A DNA stretch of 8,676 bases from an uncultured Corynebacterium sp. Its GTDB lineage: Bacteria; Actinomycetota; Actinomycetes; Mycobacteriales; Mycobacteriaceae. The translations under genes were made by a program, and so were the position numbers. Below, in pieces: positions 1 to 6,106 of the stretch. The notes under the pieces are model-generated. The model ran no database searches, had not been told where the DNA came from, and was given only the letters and a program-made list of their open reading frames with translations. Position 1 is the first letter of the stretch; the number at the start of each line of letters is the position of its first letter. The DNA is taken from assembly GCA_915275065.1 (NCBI GenBank), contig CAJZGD010000105.1, positions 1-8,676 of the forward strand, in the 5' to 3' direction.

Positions 1-17
1 AACCGCTCTTCCGATCT
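1..17. other. Illumina adapter remnant at the contig edge
   Basis: The first 17 bases, AACCGCTCTTCCGATCT, are identical to the 3' end of the older Illumina paired-end PCR primer 2.0, and the last 13 (GCTCTTCCGATCT) are shared by most Illumina TruSeq-type adapters. This is recalled knowledge, not a search result. A 17-nt match exactly at base 1 is very unlikely by chance, so these bases are best read as untrimmed library adapter and not as chromosome. Genuine sequence probably begins at about base 18. Confidence 0.9.
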
Positions 18-424
18 GGTTTTTGGGTGTTACGCCACCCTGGAGCCCCTGCCGCACAGGTGCTAAACGGGGTTTCGGGGACAAAAAGCACCCCACAGCC
101 CGCCCTAAGCCAGAAACCCCGCTTAGAACATATGCTACGCGGGGGAGCCGGGTGGGGATTCCGCCTTGGGAGGCGTCATAAAGCTAAAAATGCGGGGACA
201 GCACACATGCTAAGCGGGGTTTCTGCCACAACATACCCCACAACTTTGCGCTGGGAGGGGAATGTCAGCTTAGCACCTGTGCGGCAGGGCTGGGCTGCGC
301 GGGGTTTCGGGGGACATGCTGGGCTGCACGAATGCTAAGCGGGGTTTCTCCGGTGAGCAGCATCCTATGGCACCGTTTGGGACGGAAACCCCGCTTAGCA
401 CAAATGCAGCGCGGCGGGGGCGGG
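18..424. repeat. Non-coding cluster of a 16-nt motif in both orientations
   Basis: No credible gene is visible here; open frames are short and have no recognisable protein character. The stretch is packed with a motif GAAACCCCGCTTAGCA and its reverse complement TGCTAAGCGGGGTTTC. Exact copies lie at 208-223 and 333-348 (TGCTAAGC orientation) and 385-400 (opposite orientation). One-mismatch copies are at 61-76 and 113-128, the latter inverted. Partial copies are at 133-148, 268-275 and 299-308. Several pair into hairpins, for example CCCCGC near 117 with GCGGGG near 139, and 333-348 with 385-400. A separate perfect 20-nt inverted repeat joins 47-66 and 270-289. The cluster begins just after the stop of the GNAT-like gene, so it could serve as a transcription end. 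It could also be a dispersed intergenic repeat, which would explain why the contig ends here. Confidence 0.8.
333..400. repeat. 16-bp perfect inverted repeat downstream of the parAB block
   Basis: The copies at 333-348 and 385-400 are exact reverse complements, so RNA from either strand could fold a 16-bp stem around a 36-nt loop. It lies 25 nt past the stop codon of the leftward GNAT-like gene, where a transcript end would be expected. The stem is followed by no U-run on either strand, so it does not look like a standard intrinsic terminator. It could still protect a 3' end or simply be two copies of the local repeat. Confidence 0.55.
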
Positions 425-1087
425 CTATACCACGATGCTATTCAGCAATTCTTCGGCGGCCTGCACGGTCAACAGCTCGCGGGCCGGCGGCAAATCCAGG
501 CGCAGCTTCGGCAACACCCGATGGTCTTGCGCCACCACAAACCCCGCAGCCTGGAGCACCTCAACATCCAACAAACCAATATCATGAGTGCGGGCCAAAA
601 TATCGCACTGGTCGGGCGGCAGGGGCAGGTCCGGGTCCTCCACAAAATCAGCGTAGTAGCCAAACGCCTCCAGGGCGGAAAGATCGGCGGCAACCGCATC
701 CATGATGACGGCGTCCAACAGCACCGCCTCCAGGCCAACACCAGCATAAACCGGGTTAATGTGCAGGGAAGACACCAACCAGGCGTCATCAGATACGGGG
801 GCGGACGGAAGCCGCGCGGCACCCGGCGCAAACGTGGGAGAGCAGTACAAAATGGTGGCGATGGCACGCAGAGTTGGCATGCTGTCGGGCCGGTCGTATT
901 TCAGATTAAACCCCCGGCACACACCATCAAGCATGCCGGTCGCCAACCACGCCTCCTTCTCGAACAGACTATCGAGATTTTTGGTGTGCTGGTTTTGGAC
1001 GCTGAGCTCCCAGAACACACTGCCGGCACACTCGTGCTGCACGAGGGGGATAGTTTCCGTGGTCAGCGCCTGTAGCTGCACATCCAT
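425..1087 (-). CDS. GNAT-like acetyltransferase family protein next to parB
   Basis: A 220-aa protein that starts 9 nt after the parB stop and is probably co-transcribed with it. Residues 108-131 (LHINPVYAGVGLEAVLLDA...) resemble the acetyl-CoA-binding motif A of GNAT N-acetyltransferases, with a G-x-G-rich turn after a beta strand and before a helix. The C-terminal part (171-200), with AAGFVVAQDHRVLP, resembles the last GNAT strands. Mycobacteria carry a conserved uncharacterised gene of similar length just downstream of parB (Rv3916c in M. tuberculosis); I infer that this is its counterpart. Substrate and role are unknown. The ATG at 1087 has no clear Shine-Dalgarno sequence, which fits translational coupling to parB. 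The stop is TAG, just before the repeat cluster. The reading frame is intact. The family call is moderate because the canonical Q/R-x-x-G-x-G/A motif is not fully matched. Confidence 0.75.
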   Translation of the reverse strand: MDVQLQALTTETIPLVQHECAGSVFWELSVQNQHTKNLDSLFEKEAWLATGMLDGVCRGFNLKYDRPDSMPTLRAIATILYCSPTFAPGAARLPSAPVSDDAWLVSSLHINPVYAGVGLEAVLLDAVIMDAVAADLSALEAFGYYADFVEDPDLPLPPDQCDILARTHDIGLLDVEVLQAAGFVVAQDHRVLPKLRLDLPPARELLTVQAAEELLNSIVV

Positions 1088-1096
1088 CGGCCAGGG

Positions 1097-2179
1097 CTAC
1101 TCCGTGGAATCCGCTGGATCCGGGGCATCCGCAGGCGGCAGCACGGCGTCGGTGATTCCCGCGGTTTCCGCCAAGTCGGCGGCTGGCCCGGCACTTTCGT
1201 CACCGCTGAGCAGCCCCATGATGCGTTCGAAATCGTCTTTGCCGCCGAACTCCACCACGATGCGCCCTTTGTGTTTACCCATGGACACGGATACCTTCGT
1301 GTCCAGGTTGTCGGCGAGGGATTCCGCTGCGGTGGTCAGGTATTCCGGCATGGGGGCTTTAGCGCGTTTCCGCACCGGCCCGGTTTCCCCATGGCTGAGC
1401 AGCACCACGGCCTCCTCGGTGGCCCGGACGGAGAGCCCTTCGGACACGATGCGGTTGGCGAGTCGTTCCTGCCCTTCCTGATCCTCGTTGATAGCAAGGA
1501 GCGCCCGCGCATGGCCGGCACTAAGAACCCCGGCGGCGACTTTTTGCTGCACAGCAACCGGCAGTTTGAGCAGCCGGAGCATATTAGTGACCACCGGCCG
1601 GGACCGCCCCAGCTTGTCCGCCAGTTCGCTTTGGGTGACCCCAAACTCTTCGAGCAGTTGTTCGTACGCCGCGGCCTCTTCGAGGGGGTTGAGTTGGACG
1701 CGGTGCACGTTTTCCAGCAGCGCGTCGCGGAGCATGGAGTCGTCGTCGGTTTTGCGGACAATAGCGGGAATGGTGTCGAGCCCGGCCTGGGTGGCGGCCC
1801 GCCAGCGCCGTTCGCCCATGACCAGTTCGTACCGGTCGCCGGATCGCCGCACCACAATGGGTTGGAGCAGCCCGAATTCTTTGATGGAGTGAACGAGCTC
1901 ATCGAGGTCGAAGTTGTCAAAGACTTTGCGAGGATTCTTGGGGTTGGGGTCGATGAGGTCGGTGGGGATTTCTTGGTAGTGGGCGGCGAGCTCGGTTTCG
2001 GGCACGACTTCCAGCTGCGGCCGCAGTGCCGCACTTGTGGGGGTTTCTTCGGCGTCGGGTTCTGGCTTGTGGGCACCGCCGATAACGATGTCTGCGGCAT
2101 TATCACCCAGTCGGGAGTCTGGTTGGTTGGTGATGAGCGCAGCCAGCCCCCGCCCTAAACCACCTTTTCGAGCGGTCAC
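1097..2179 (-). CDS. parB: Chromosome partitioning protein ParB
   Basis: A 360-aa ParB, the CTP-dependent clamp that loads at parS sites near the origin and works with ParA to segregate chromosomes. The N-terminus (KGGLGRGLAALI, residues 5-16) is the typical ParA-stimulating segment. The ParB/Srx-type domain spans about 68-165 and has the nucleotide-binding motifs GERRWRAA (122-129) and ENVHR (156-160). A helix-turn-helix at about 171-205 (VTQSELADKLGRSRPVVTNMLRLLKLP region) binds parS. A dimerisation region follows at about 285-325, then an acidic, Ala/Pro-rich tail. The start is a GTG at 2177-2179 with AAGGG six bases upstream. ParA lies 51 nt upstream on the same strand and the GNAT-like gene 9 nt downstream, so the three probably form one unit. 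Confidence 0.97.
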   Translation of the reverse strand: MTARKGGLGRGLAALITNQPDSRLGDNAADIVIGGAHKPEPDAEETPTSAALRPQLEVVPETELAAHYQEIPTDLIDPNPKNPRKVFDNFDLDELVHSIKEFGLLQPIVVRRSGDRYELVMGERRWRAATQAGLDTIPAIVRKTDDDSMLRDALLENVHRVQLNPLEEAAAYEQLLEEFGVTQSELADKLGRSRPVVTNMLRLLKLPVAVQQKVAAGVLSAGHARALLAINEDQEGQERLANRIVSEGLSVRATEEAVVLLSHGETGPVRKRAKAPMPEYLTTAAESLADNLDTKVSVSMGKHKGRIVVEFGGKDDFERIMGLLSGDESAGPAADLAETAGITDAVLPPADAPDPADSTE

Positions 2180-2230
2180 GGTTTTCCCTTTCTCTGGTTT
2201 TTAGCTTTTCGACGAGCGTTGCCCGCCTCG

Positions 2231-3121
2231 CTATTTCACGAAGCGAACGTCTCCCCGGTTGGCGAGTTCTTTCGCCGCGTCCATGTATGCCATGGACCCG
2301 CGGGACCCGGGATCATAATCCAGCACGGTTTGGCCGAATCCGGGGGCTTCGGACACCTTCACGGATCGGGGTATTCGGTTGCGAAGCACTAGTGCCCCGA
2401 AGGTGTTGCGCACGTCGGCGGAGACTTCTTCCGCCAGTTTGGTCCGGCCGTCAAACATGGTGAGCAGGATGGCGGAGATGTGCAGTTGGGGGTTGAGCTG
2501 GTGCTGCACCATTGTTATGTATTTGAGCAGCTGGTTCACGCCTTCGAGCGCATAGTATTCGCACTGGATGGGGATGAGGACTTCCTCGACCGCGTTGAGG
2601 GCGTTGGTAGTCAGAAGCCCCAGGGAGGGTGGGCAGTCGACGAAGACATAGTCGAAGCCGGCTTCTTTGATGAATTCGGGGCTGAGTGCGTCCCGAAGCC
2701 GGTATTCGCGGCGAACCTTGGACACCAGTTCGATTTCGACGGCAGCCAGGTCGATGGTGGCGGGGATGCAGAACATATTGCCGTTGGCGGTAGACCGTTG
2801 GATCACCTGTTCGGGGGTGCAGGCGCCGAGGAGGAGTTCGTAACTGGAGACGGTTCCTTCCCGGTGTTCCACCCCTAATGCTGTGGAGGCGTTGCCCTGG
2901 GGGTCGAGGTCGACTACCAGGATTTTCAACCCGTTGCGGGCCAAACCTGCGGCCAAATTGACGGTAGTGGTGGTTTTACCAACCCCGCCTTTTTGGTTGG
3001 AGACGGCCAGGCGCCGGGGGCGTTCCGGGCGGGGGAGTTTCAGCGCGTGCGGCGTCAATATTTGGGCTGCACGCTGGGCTTCCGCAGCGATGGGGGTGTC
3101 ATCCCATTCTTGTTCTTCCAT
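2231..3121 (-). CDS. parA: Chromosome partitioning ATPase ParA
   Basis: A 296-aa cytoplasmic P-loop ATPase of the ParA/Soj (MinD-like) family, which binds DNA non-specifically when ATP-bound and is driven off by ParB, moving the origins apart. Counting from the ATG at 3121, the deviant Walker A motif KGGVGKTT lies at 44-51, the second signature DLDPQGNAS at 71-79, and Walker B (VFVDCPPSLG) at 159-168. A 40-residue acidic and Pro-rich N-terminal extension precedes the ATPase fold, as in other chromosomal actinobacterial ParA proteins. The start is uncertain: a GTG at 3127 would add two residues. AGGTAG lies 10 nt before the ATG and 4 nt before the GTG; AGGTGG is only 2 nt before the ATG. The 51-nt gap to rsmG is AT-rich and includes TATAAAT on the coding strand, a possible -10 element, but no good -35 is seen. 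Confidence 0.96.
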   Translation of the reverse strand: MEEQEWDDTPIAAEAQRAAQILTPHALKLPRPERPRRLAVSNQKGGVGKTTTTVNLAAGLARNGLKILVVDLDPQGNASTALGVEHREGTVSSYELLLGACTPEQVIQRSTANGNMFCIPATIDLAAVEIELVSKVRREYRLRDALSPEFIKEAGFDYVFVDCPPSLGLLTTNALNAVEEVLIPIQCEYYALEGVNQLLKYITMVQHQLNPQLHISAILLTMFDGRTKLAEEVSADVRNTFGALVLRNRIPRSVKVSEAPGFGQTVLDYDPGSRGSMAYMDAAKELANRGDVRFVK

Positions 3122-3172
3122 GACCACCTAACTACCTGCTTGTTGTATTTATATTAAGTATCAATTCTAACA

Positions 3173-3790
3173 TCACCGTTTCTTTGGGATGTCGATCACG
3201 GTGGTGGGTTCCGGCAAGTCGTTTCCTACGGTGAATATTGTGGCGGTGCCGCCGCCGGCTTTGCGGATTTCGACCCGATCCCGGGCCAGTTCGTCGTACA
3301 CGGAGGCGCCTTTCATGGCGAGCATACGGCCGCCGGGTTTGACGAGGGGGAGTGACCAGCCGGCAAGTTTTCCTAGGGGGGCTACAGCCCGGGAGGTCAC
3401 GACGTCGACAAGCCCGAGGGCGGCTTTGACCTCGCGTTCTTCGGCGCGGCCGCGGATGACTGTCACGTTTTCCAGCCCCAGTTCATGGACGACTTCGGTG
3501 AGGAAGGTGGAGCGTTTCAGGAGGGGCTCTACCAGGTAAATGGTGAGGTCGGGGCGGGCAATGGCGAGGGGGATGCCGGGCAGGCCGGCGCCGGAACCAA
3601 TGTCAGCGACGGTGAGACCAGCTGCGATGGCTTCACCAAGGACGGCACAGTTGAGGATGTGACGATCCCACAATTTAGGGGTTTCGCGGGGGCCGATAAA
3701 GCCGCGGGTGGTGCCGGTGGTGGCCAGCAGGTCGTGGTAGCGTTCGGCTCGCGCCAGGTTGTCACCGAAGATGCGAGCTGCGTGCGTCAT
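3173..3790 (-). CDS. rsmG: 16S rRNA (guanine-N7) methyltransferase RsmG (GidB)
   Basis: A 205-aa SAM-dependent enzyme that methylates N7 of a guanosine in the 530 loop of 16S rRNA (G527 in E. coli numbering); loss of this methylation is a known route to low-level streptomycin resistance. The Rossmann SAM-binding motif is DIGSGAGLPGIPLAI (63-77), followed by the family segment VEPLLKR (87-93), SRAVAPL (133-139) and MKG (159-161). The upstream WDRHILN (41-47) is also typical. The length is normal for the family. The ATG at 3790 has a strong AAGGAG five bases upstream. It lies between yidC and parA on the same strand. No jag/khpB gene separates it from yidC; a 12-13 bp hairpin fills most of the 63-nt gap instead. 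Confidence 0.97.
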   Translation of the reverse strand: MTHAARIFGDNLARAERYHDLLATTGTTRGFIGPRETPKLWDRHILNCAVLGEAIAAGLTVADIGSGAGLPGIPLAIARPDLTIYLVEPLLKRSTFLTEVVHELGLENVTVIRGRAEEREVKAALGLVDVVTSRAVAPLGKLAGWSLPLVKPGGRMLAMKGASVYDELARDRVEIRKAGGGTATIFTVGNDLPEPTTVIDIPKKR

Positions 3791-3809
3791 GGGGTCTCCT
3801 TGGGATAGT

Positions 3810-3848
3810 GAGAAGCCGCCGCATATGAGGCTTTGCGACGGCTTTCTC
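3810..3848. repeat. Stable hairpin in the yidC-rsmG gap
   Basis: Bases 3810-3822 (GAGAAGCCGCCGC) pair with 3835-3848 (GCGACGGCTTTCTC): about 12 Watson-Crick pairs, one position that is G-U in the leftward transcript, and one bulged base, around a 12-nt loop. It starts five bases past the yidC stop codon in the direction of transcription. No U-run follows on the leftward strand, and the rsmG Shine-Dalgarno comes 8 nt after the stem. It therefore looks more like an RNA-stability, processing or weak attenuation element than a full terminator. Confidence 0.6.
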
Positions 3849-3853
3849 TAAAG

Positions 3854-4813
3854 TTAGCGTTTCCGCTTCTTCTTTTTGTTTTGGTCGGTGGGTTTCTGCC
3901 CAACCTTGGGGGCGGATGCTCGTTTGGCGTCTTTCTTGGCCTGGAGTTCAGCTTCTTCCTCGGCGTCCATCATTTTGAACACCCAGCGTTGTTGGAAGAA
4001 GGTCCACACGTTATTGGCCACCATGTAGAACAGCAACCCGATATGCCAGAAGGTGCAGGTAAGCAGGATAGTGCCGGGCAGGAACCACAGCATCATTTTG
4101 TTCATCATGTCGGCCTGCATTTGCATTTGGTCGTTGGCCGCAGGTTTTTGTTTCCCGGATGCGATGCGGGCCTTCTGCCGGTCCACGGACAGCCTAGCGT
4201 TCATGTGGATGGCCACCACGATAATGACCACCAGGGGGGCCGCCAGCATGATGATGTTGGTTTTGGTGAAATCCCCAGGGAAGGCCTGATACATGGACTC
4301 CGGCATGGAGATATAGGCCGAGAGCGGCACCTTAAACAGGCGGGCGTCCAGGAAGGATTGCACGTCTTCCGCGGAGAAGAAATAGTTGGGGGTCATCCGG
4401 TTTTGTTCCGGGGTGAGCCCTAACTGGCCGGCACCGGTGCCGGTGCGGTTGAATGAGCGCAGCACGTGGTACAGCCCGAGGAAGACGGGCATTTGCACCA
4501 GGATCGGCAGGCAGCCGGCGAGCGGATTGAAACCCATTTCCTTTTGCAGTTTCTGGGTTTCCTGCATCATTTTCTGCTGGTCGTTCTTGTATTTATTGCG
4601 GATCTCCTGCATTTGGGGCTGGATTTCCTGCATTTTCCGCATGGAGCGCATTTGGTTGATTGTGGGGCGAACTAGGAGGATGCGCACGGTGAAGGTGAGC
4701 AACACAATGGCTAGCACCCAGGTCAGACCGGAGTCTGGGTTGAGCACAAAACTTAAGGCTTTGTGCCATAACCAGAGTATGACCGAGATTGGCCAATAAA
4801 CGAAGTTAAGCAC
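3854..4813 (-). CDS. yidC: Membrane protein insertase YidC (Oxa1 family)
   Basis: A 319-aa inner-membrane insertase that helps proteins enter and fold in the membrane, alone or with SecYEG. It is the short Gram-positive type without a large extracytoplasmic domain. Five hydrophobic segments are seen at about 4-23, 29-48, 97-120, 184-203 and 241-275. Arg44 in TVRILLVRP matches the conserved positive charge of the substrate groove. A cytoplasmic coiled hairpin (about 52-92, rich in Met, Gln and Lys) precedes the family segment GFNPLAGCLPILVQMPVF. The C-terminus is very basic (NKKKKRKR), as in ribosome-binding tails. I chose the GTG at 4811-4813: the protein then starts directly before the first membrane segment, and GAGGAG, made by the last two sense codons of yidD, lies 11 nt upstream. 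An ATG at 4891 would add 26 residues with no family character and would overlap yidD. Confidence 0.95.
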   Translation of the reverse strand: MLNFVYWPISVILWLWHKALSFVLNPDSGLTWVLAIVLLTFTVRILLVRPTINQMRSMRKMQEIQPQMQEIRNKYKNDQQKMMQETQKLQKEMGFNPLAGCLPILVQMPVFLGLYHVLRSFNRTGTGAGQLGLTPEQNRMTPNYFFSAEDVQSFLDARLFKVPLSAYISMPESMYQAFPGDFTKTNIIMLAAPLVVIIVVAIHMNARLSVDRQKARIASGKQKPAANDQMQMQADMMNKMMLWFLPGTILLTCTFWHIGLLFYMVANNVWTFFQQRWVFKMMDAEEEAELQAKKDAKRASAPKVGQKPTDQNKKKKRKR

Positions 4814-4821
4814 AGGGGTCG

Positions 4822-5109
4822 TTACTCCTCGAATTGGTAAAGGGTTGTTTGCGGCACTGGGTCGAAACCACCCGGATGCCAGGGCCCGCACTTGGATAGT
4901 CGCACCAAGGCTAACACTATGCCTTTGAGGGCGCCATGGACCCGCACTGCGGTAATGGCATACGAACTACAGGTTGGTTCGAACCGGCAGGAGGGCCCGC
5001 CTTTGAGGCCGGAAAGATAGTGTTGGTAAAAATGCCCCGCGGCAATGAGCAGTCGGGCGGCCGGGCTGACGCTAACGCTCACGGATTTTTGCGAGTGCTC
5101 GCTGCACAT
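4822..5109 (-). CDS. yidD: Membrane protein insertion efficiency factor YidD
   Basis: A 95-aa member of the small YidD family, a peripheral inner-membrane protein that aids YidC-dependent insertion. The family signature is clear: CRFEPTCSSYA (41-51), a conserved HG pair (58-59) and RLSKCGPWHPGGFDPVP (70-86), including the conserved cysteines. An amphipathic or hydrophobic segment sits at about 17-33. The start is the ATG at 5109, preceded by GGAGGAG at 10 nt. This makes the gene overlap the end of rnpA by 38 nt. A later GTG at 5082 would shorten the protein by nine residues but has no Shine-Dalgarno. The stop codon is 8 nt before the yidC start, so yidD and yidC are very likely translated in a coupled way. 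Confidence 0.95.
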   Translation of the reverse strand: MCSEHSQKSVSVSVSPAARLLIAAGHFYQHYLSGLKGGPSCRFEPTCSSYAITAVRVHGALKGIVLALVRLSKCGPWHPGGFDPVPQTTLYQFEE

Positions 5110-5416
5110 CGTGGCTCAACTCCTCCGAATTTGCGTGTGCCGCTGCTGGCAGGGCGCGAATGACAATGAGCGTGCCGGGCGGTAAGTCGTCGAAAAGCGG
5201 GCGGATGATGGCGCGGAGTTTCCGGCTCACCGCATGCCGGGTTACCGCATTGCCAACGGCTTTGGATACCACTAAACCACAGCGGGGTTTAGTGGTCAGC
5301 ACATCTCGGGAGAATAATACATGAAGCACAACGGTGCCCCCGCCTGCACGCTCACCACTCCGAATGGTTTTTCGAAACTCTTCGGAGGAAGTGATTTTGT
5401 GCTGAGACGGGAGCAC
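5072..5416 (-). CDS. rnpA: Ribonuclease P protein component
   Basis: A 114-aa basic protein, the protein subunit of RNase P, which with the catalytic RNA removes 5' leaders from tRNA precursors. The family RNA-binding helix VSKAVGNAVTRHAVSRKLR occupies 50-68; the usual GNAVxRNxxKRxLR pattern here has His-Ala in place of the usual Asn-Arg type residues. The N-terminus MLPSQHKI is the common start of actinobacterial RnpA. The start is a GTG at 5414-5416 with only a weak ribosome-binding site; rpmH ends 25 nt upstream, and coupling to it is likely. The last 38 nt overlap yidD in another frame. Confidence 0.96.
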   Translation of the reverse strand: MLPSQHKITSSEEFRKTIRSGERAGGGTVVLHVLFSRDVLTTKPRCGLVVSKAVGNAVTRHAVSRKLRAIIRPLFDDLPPGTLIVIRALPAAAHANSEELSHDVQRALAKIRER

Positions 5417-5441
5417 CGTTATTTCAAGGGTGACAAGCCGA

Positions 5442-5585
5442 CTATGCGGTCAGCTTTGCCCGACCCTTGCTTCGACGTGCGGCGACAATTGCGCGGCCGG
5501 CACGAGTGCGCATCCGAATGCGGAAGCCATGCTTACGTGCGCGCCGCCGATTATTCGGCTGGAACGTCCGCTTACCCTTGGTCAC
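5442..5585 (-). CDS. rpmH: 50S ribosomal protein L34
   Basis: A 47-aa, highly basic protein of the large ribosomal subunit. The sequence TKGKRTFQPNNRRRARKHG followed by FRIRMRTRAGRAIVAARR is the L34 family pattern over its whole length. The start is a GTG at 5583-5585, preceded by AGGAG with an 8-nt spacer. The frame stays open upstream to 5768, but that part has no family similarity and would be untranslated leader. It is the first gene of the leftward block, placed next to the origin as in most bacteria. Confidence 0.97.
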   Translation of the reverse strand: MTKGKRTFQPNNRRRARKHGFRIRMRTRAGRAIVAARRSKGRAKLTA

Positions 5586-5830
5586 GGTAGTTACTCCTAT
5601 ATATGTTGCAAGACGTATCAAACGCCTCAAGCTGAATGATGATACGGAGCAGGCATATCCATTGTGCTTTCGAATCTTATTGCTAAAACCCAGCTCAAGC
5701 ACATGAGTGCGGCAAATCCACACAATAATTTCCTTACTCCAGACACGATCGGTAGTTCGATATTTCACGGTTCCGATGTGACAGACCTGTACAGACTACG
5801 TGAATTTTCCAGCTCAGGCCAAATCGCCCC
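5586..5830. other. rpmH upstream region, origin-proximal half of the rpmH-dnaA gap
   Basis: This is the untranslated and promoter region of the leftward rpmH block. I could not pick a convincing -35/-10 pair; several AT-rich stretches (TATATA near 5598-5603, TAATTT near 5726) could contribute. A two-mismatch DnaA-box-like sequence AAATCCACA lies at 5714-5722. A direct repeat ACAGAC-CTGT-ACAGAC sits near 5781-5796. No RNA gene or coding region is recognised. Confidence 0.5.
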
Positions 5831-5848
5831 ATAAATACCCCCGATATA
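5831..5848 (+). repeat. 18-nt oriC element, copy 1
   Basis: ATAAATACCCCCGATATA. It matches copy 2 at 6089-6106 in 15 of 18 positions, and all three differences are A-T exchanges. It lies five bases before the first TAATTACA palindrome. Function is unknown. Confidence 0.65.
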
Positions 5849-5853
5849 CCCAG

Positions 5854-5873
5854 TAATTACAAATCTGTAATTA
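5854..5873. promoter_or_regulatory. Operator-like palindrome TAATTACA-N4-TGTAATTA, copy 1
   Basis: TAATTACA (5854-5861) and TGTAATTA (5866-5873) are perfect 8-bp reverse complements separated by AATC. The form is that of a dimeric regulator's site, and it lies in an AT-rich stretch that may also unwind easily. A close copy lies at 6037-6054. The binding protein is not known to me. Confidence 0.6.
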
Positions 5874-6036
5874 AGGATCTTTTTAGTAGTAGGTAGTGCT
5901 CACACCCACCCGAAAGGTCACTAATAGGTAACAATCCATCACCCCACCCGACCACCCCCGTCACATCAGCACCACCGCCGCTCCGCAGCCAAATTGCCGC
6001 CACACACAAAGTAGCAATTTTGCCACCAATGCCACG

Positions 6037-6054
6037 AATTACACAACTGTAATT
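6037..6054. promoter_or_regulatory. Operator-like palindrome AATTACA-N4-TGTAATT, copy 2
   Basis: AATTACA (6037-6043) and TGTAATT (6048-6054) are perfect 7-bp reverse complements with the same 4-nt spacing as copy 1 (spacer CAAC). It ends 8 nt before the first perfect DnaA box, so a protein bound here could affect DnaA loading. Confidence 0.6.
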
Positions 6055-6062
6055 TTGCTCCC

Positions 6063-6071
6063 TGTGGATAA
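6063..6071 (+). promoter_or_regulatory. DnaA box 1
   Basis: TGTGGATAA, a perfect match to the bacterial DnaA box (TTATCCACA on the other strand). Confidence 0.88.
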
Positions 6072-6088
6072 CTTTGCCGTTTACCGCT

Positions 6089-6106
6089 ATAATTTCCCCC
6101 GATATT
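6089..6106 (+). repeat. 18-nt oriC element, copy 2
   Basis: ATAATTTCCCCCGATATT, 15 of 18 identical to 5831-5848 and in the same orientation. The core CCCCCGATAT is exact. It starts 17 nt after DnaA box 1. Confidence 0.65.

Noticed and set aside
18..400. CRISPR array
   Set aside because: The repeats occur in both orientations with irregular spacing and degenerate copies, and no cas genes are present.
27..705. Overlapping + strand open frames over the repeat cluster and the end of the GNAT-like gene
   Set aside because: They are built from the GGGGTTTC repeats or run antisense to the real gene, and none shows a protein motif.
1271..2158. A 295-codon open frame on the + strand opposite parB
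   Set aside because: It is antisense to a clear ParB and has the skewed composition of a GC-rich shadow frame, with no domain character.
4458..4473. Possible parS around CACGTG at 4463-4468, and partial half sites near 2235, 5764 and 5799
   Set aside because: The parS consensus is TGTTTCACGTGAAACA. The CACGTG site matches about 10 of 16, and the others keep only one half. No convincing parS was found in the window.
4814..4891. Longer yidC starting at ATG 4891
   Set aside because: It would overlap yidD and add 26 residues unlike any YidC N-terminus. The GTG at 4813 gives the usual length and an upstream GAGGAG.
5714..5722. AAATCCACA as a further DnaA box
   Set aside because: It has two mismatches in the first two positions and stands alone, 340 nt from the box cluster.
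5586..5768. N-terminal extension of rpmH in the same frame
   Set aside because: L34 is complete from the GTG at 5585 with a good Shine-Dalgarno, and the upstream part has no L34 similarity.
5778..5796. GlxR/CRP-type site starting TGTGA
   Set aside because: The second half site TCACA is missing at the needed 6-nt spacing.
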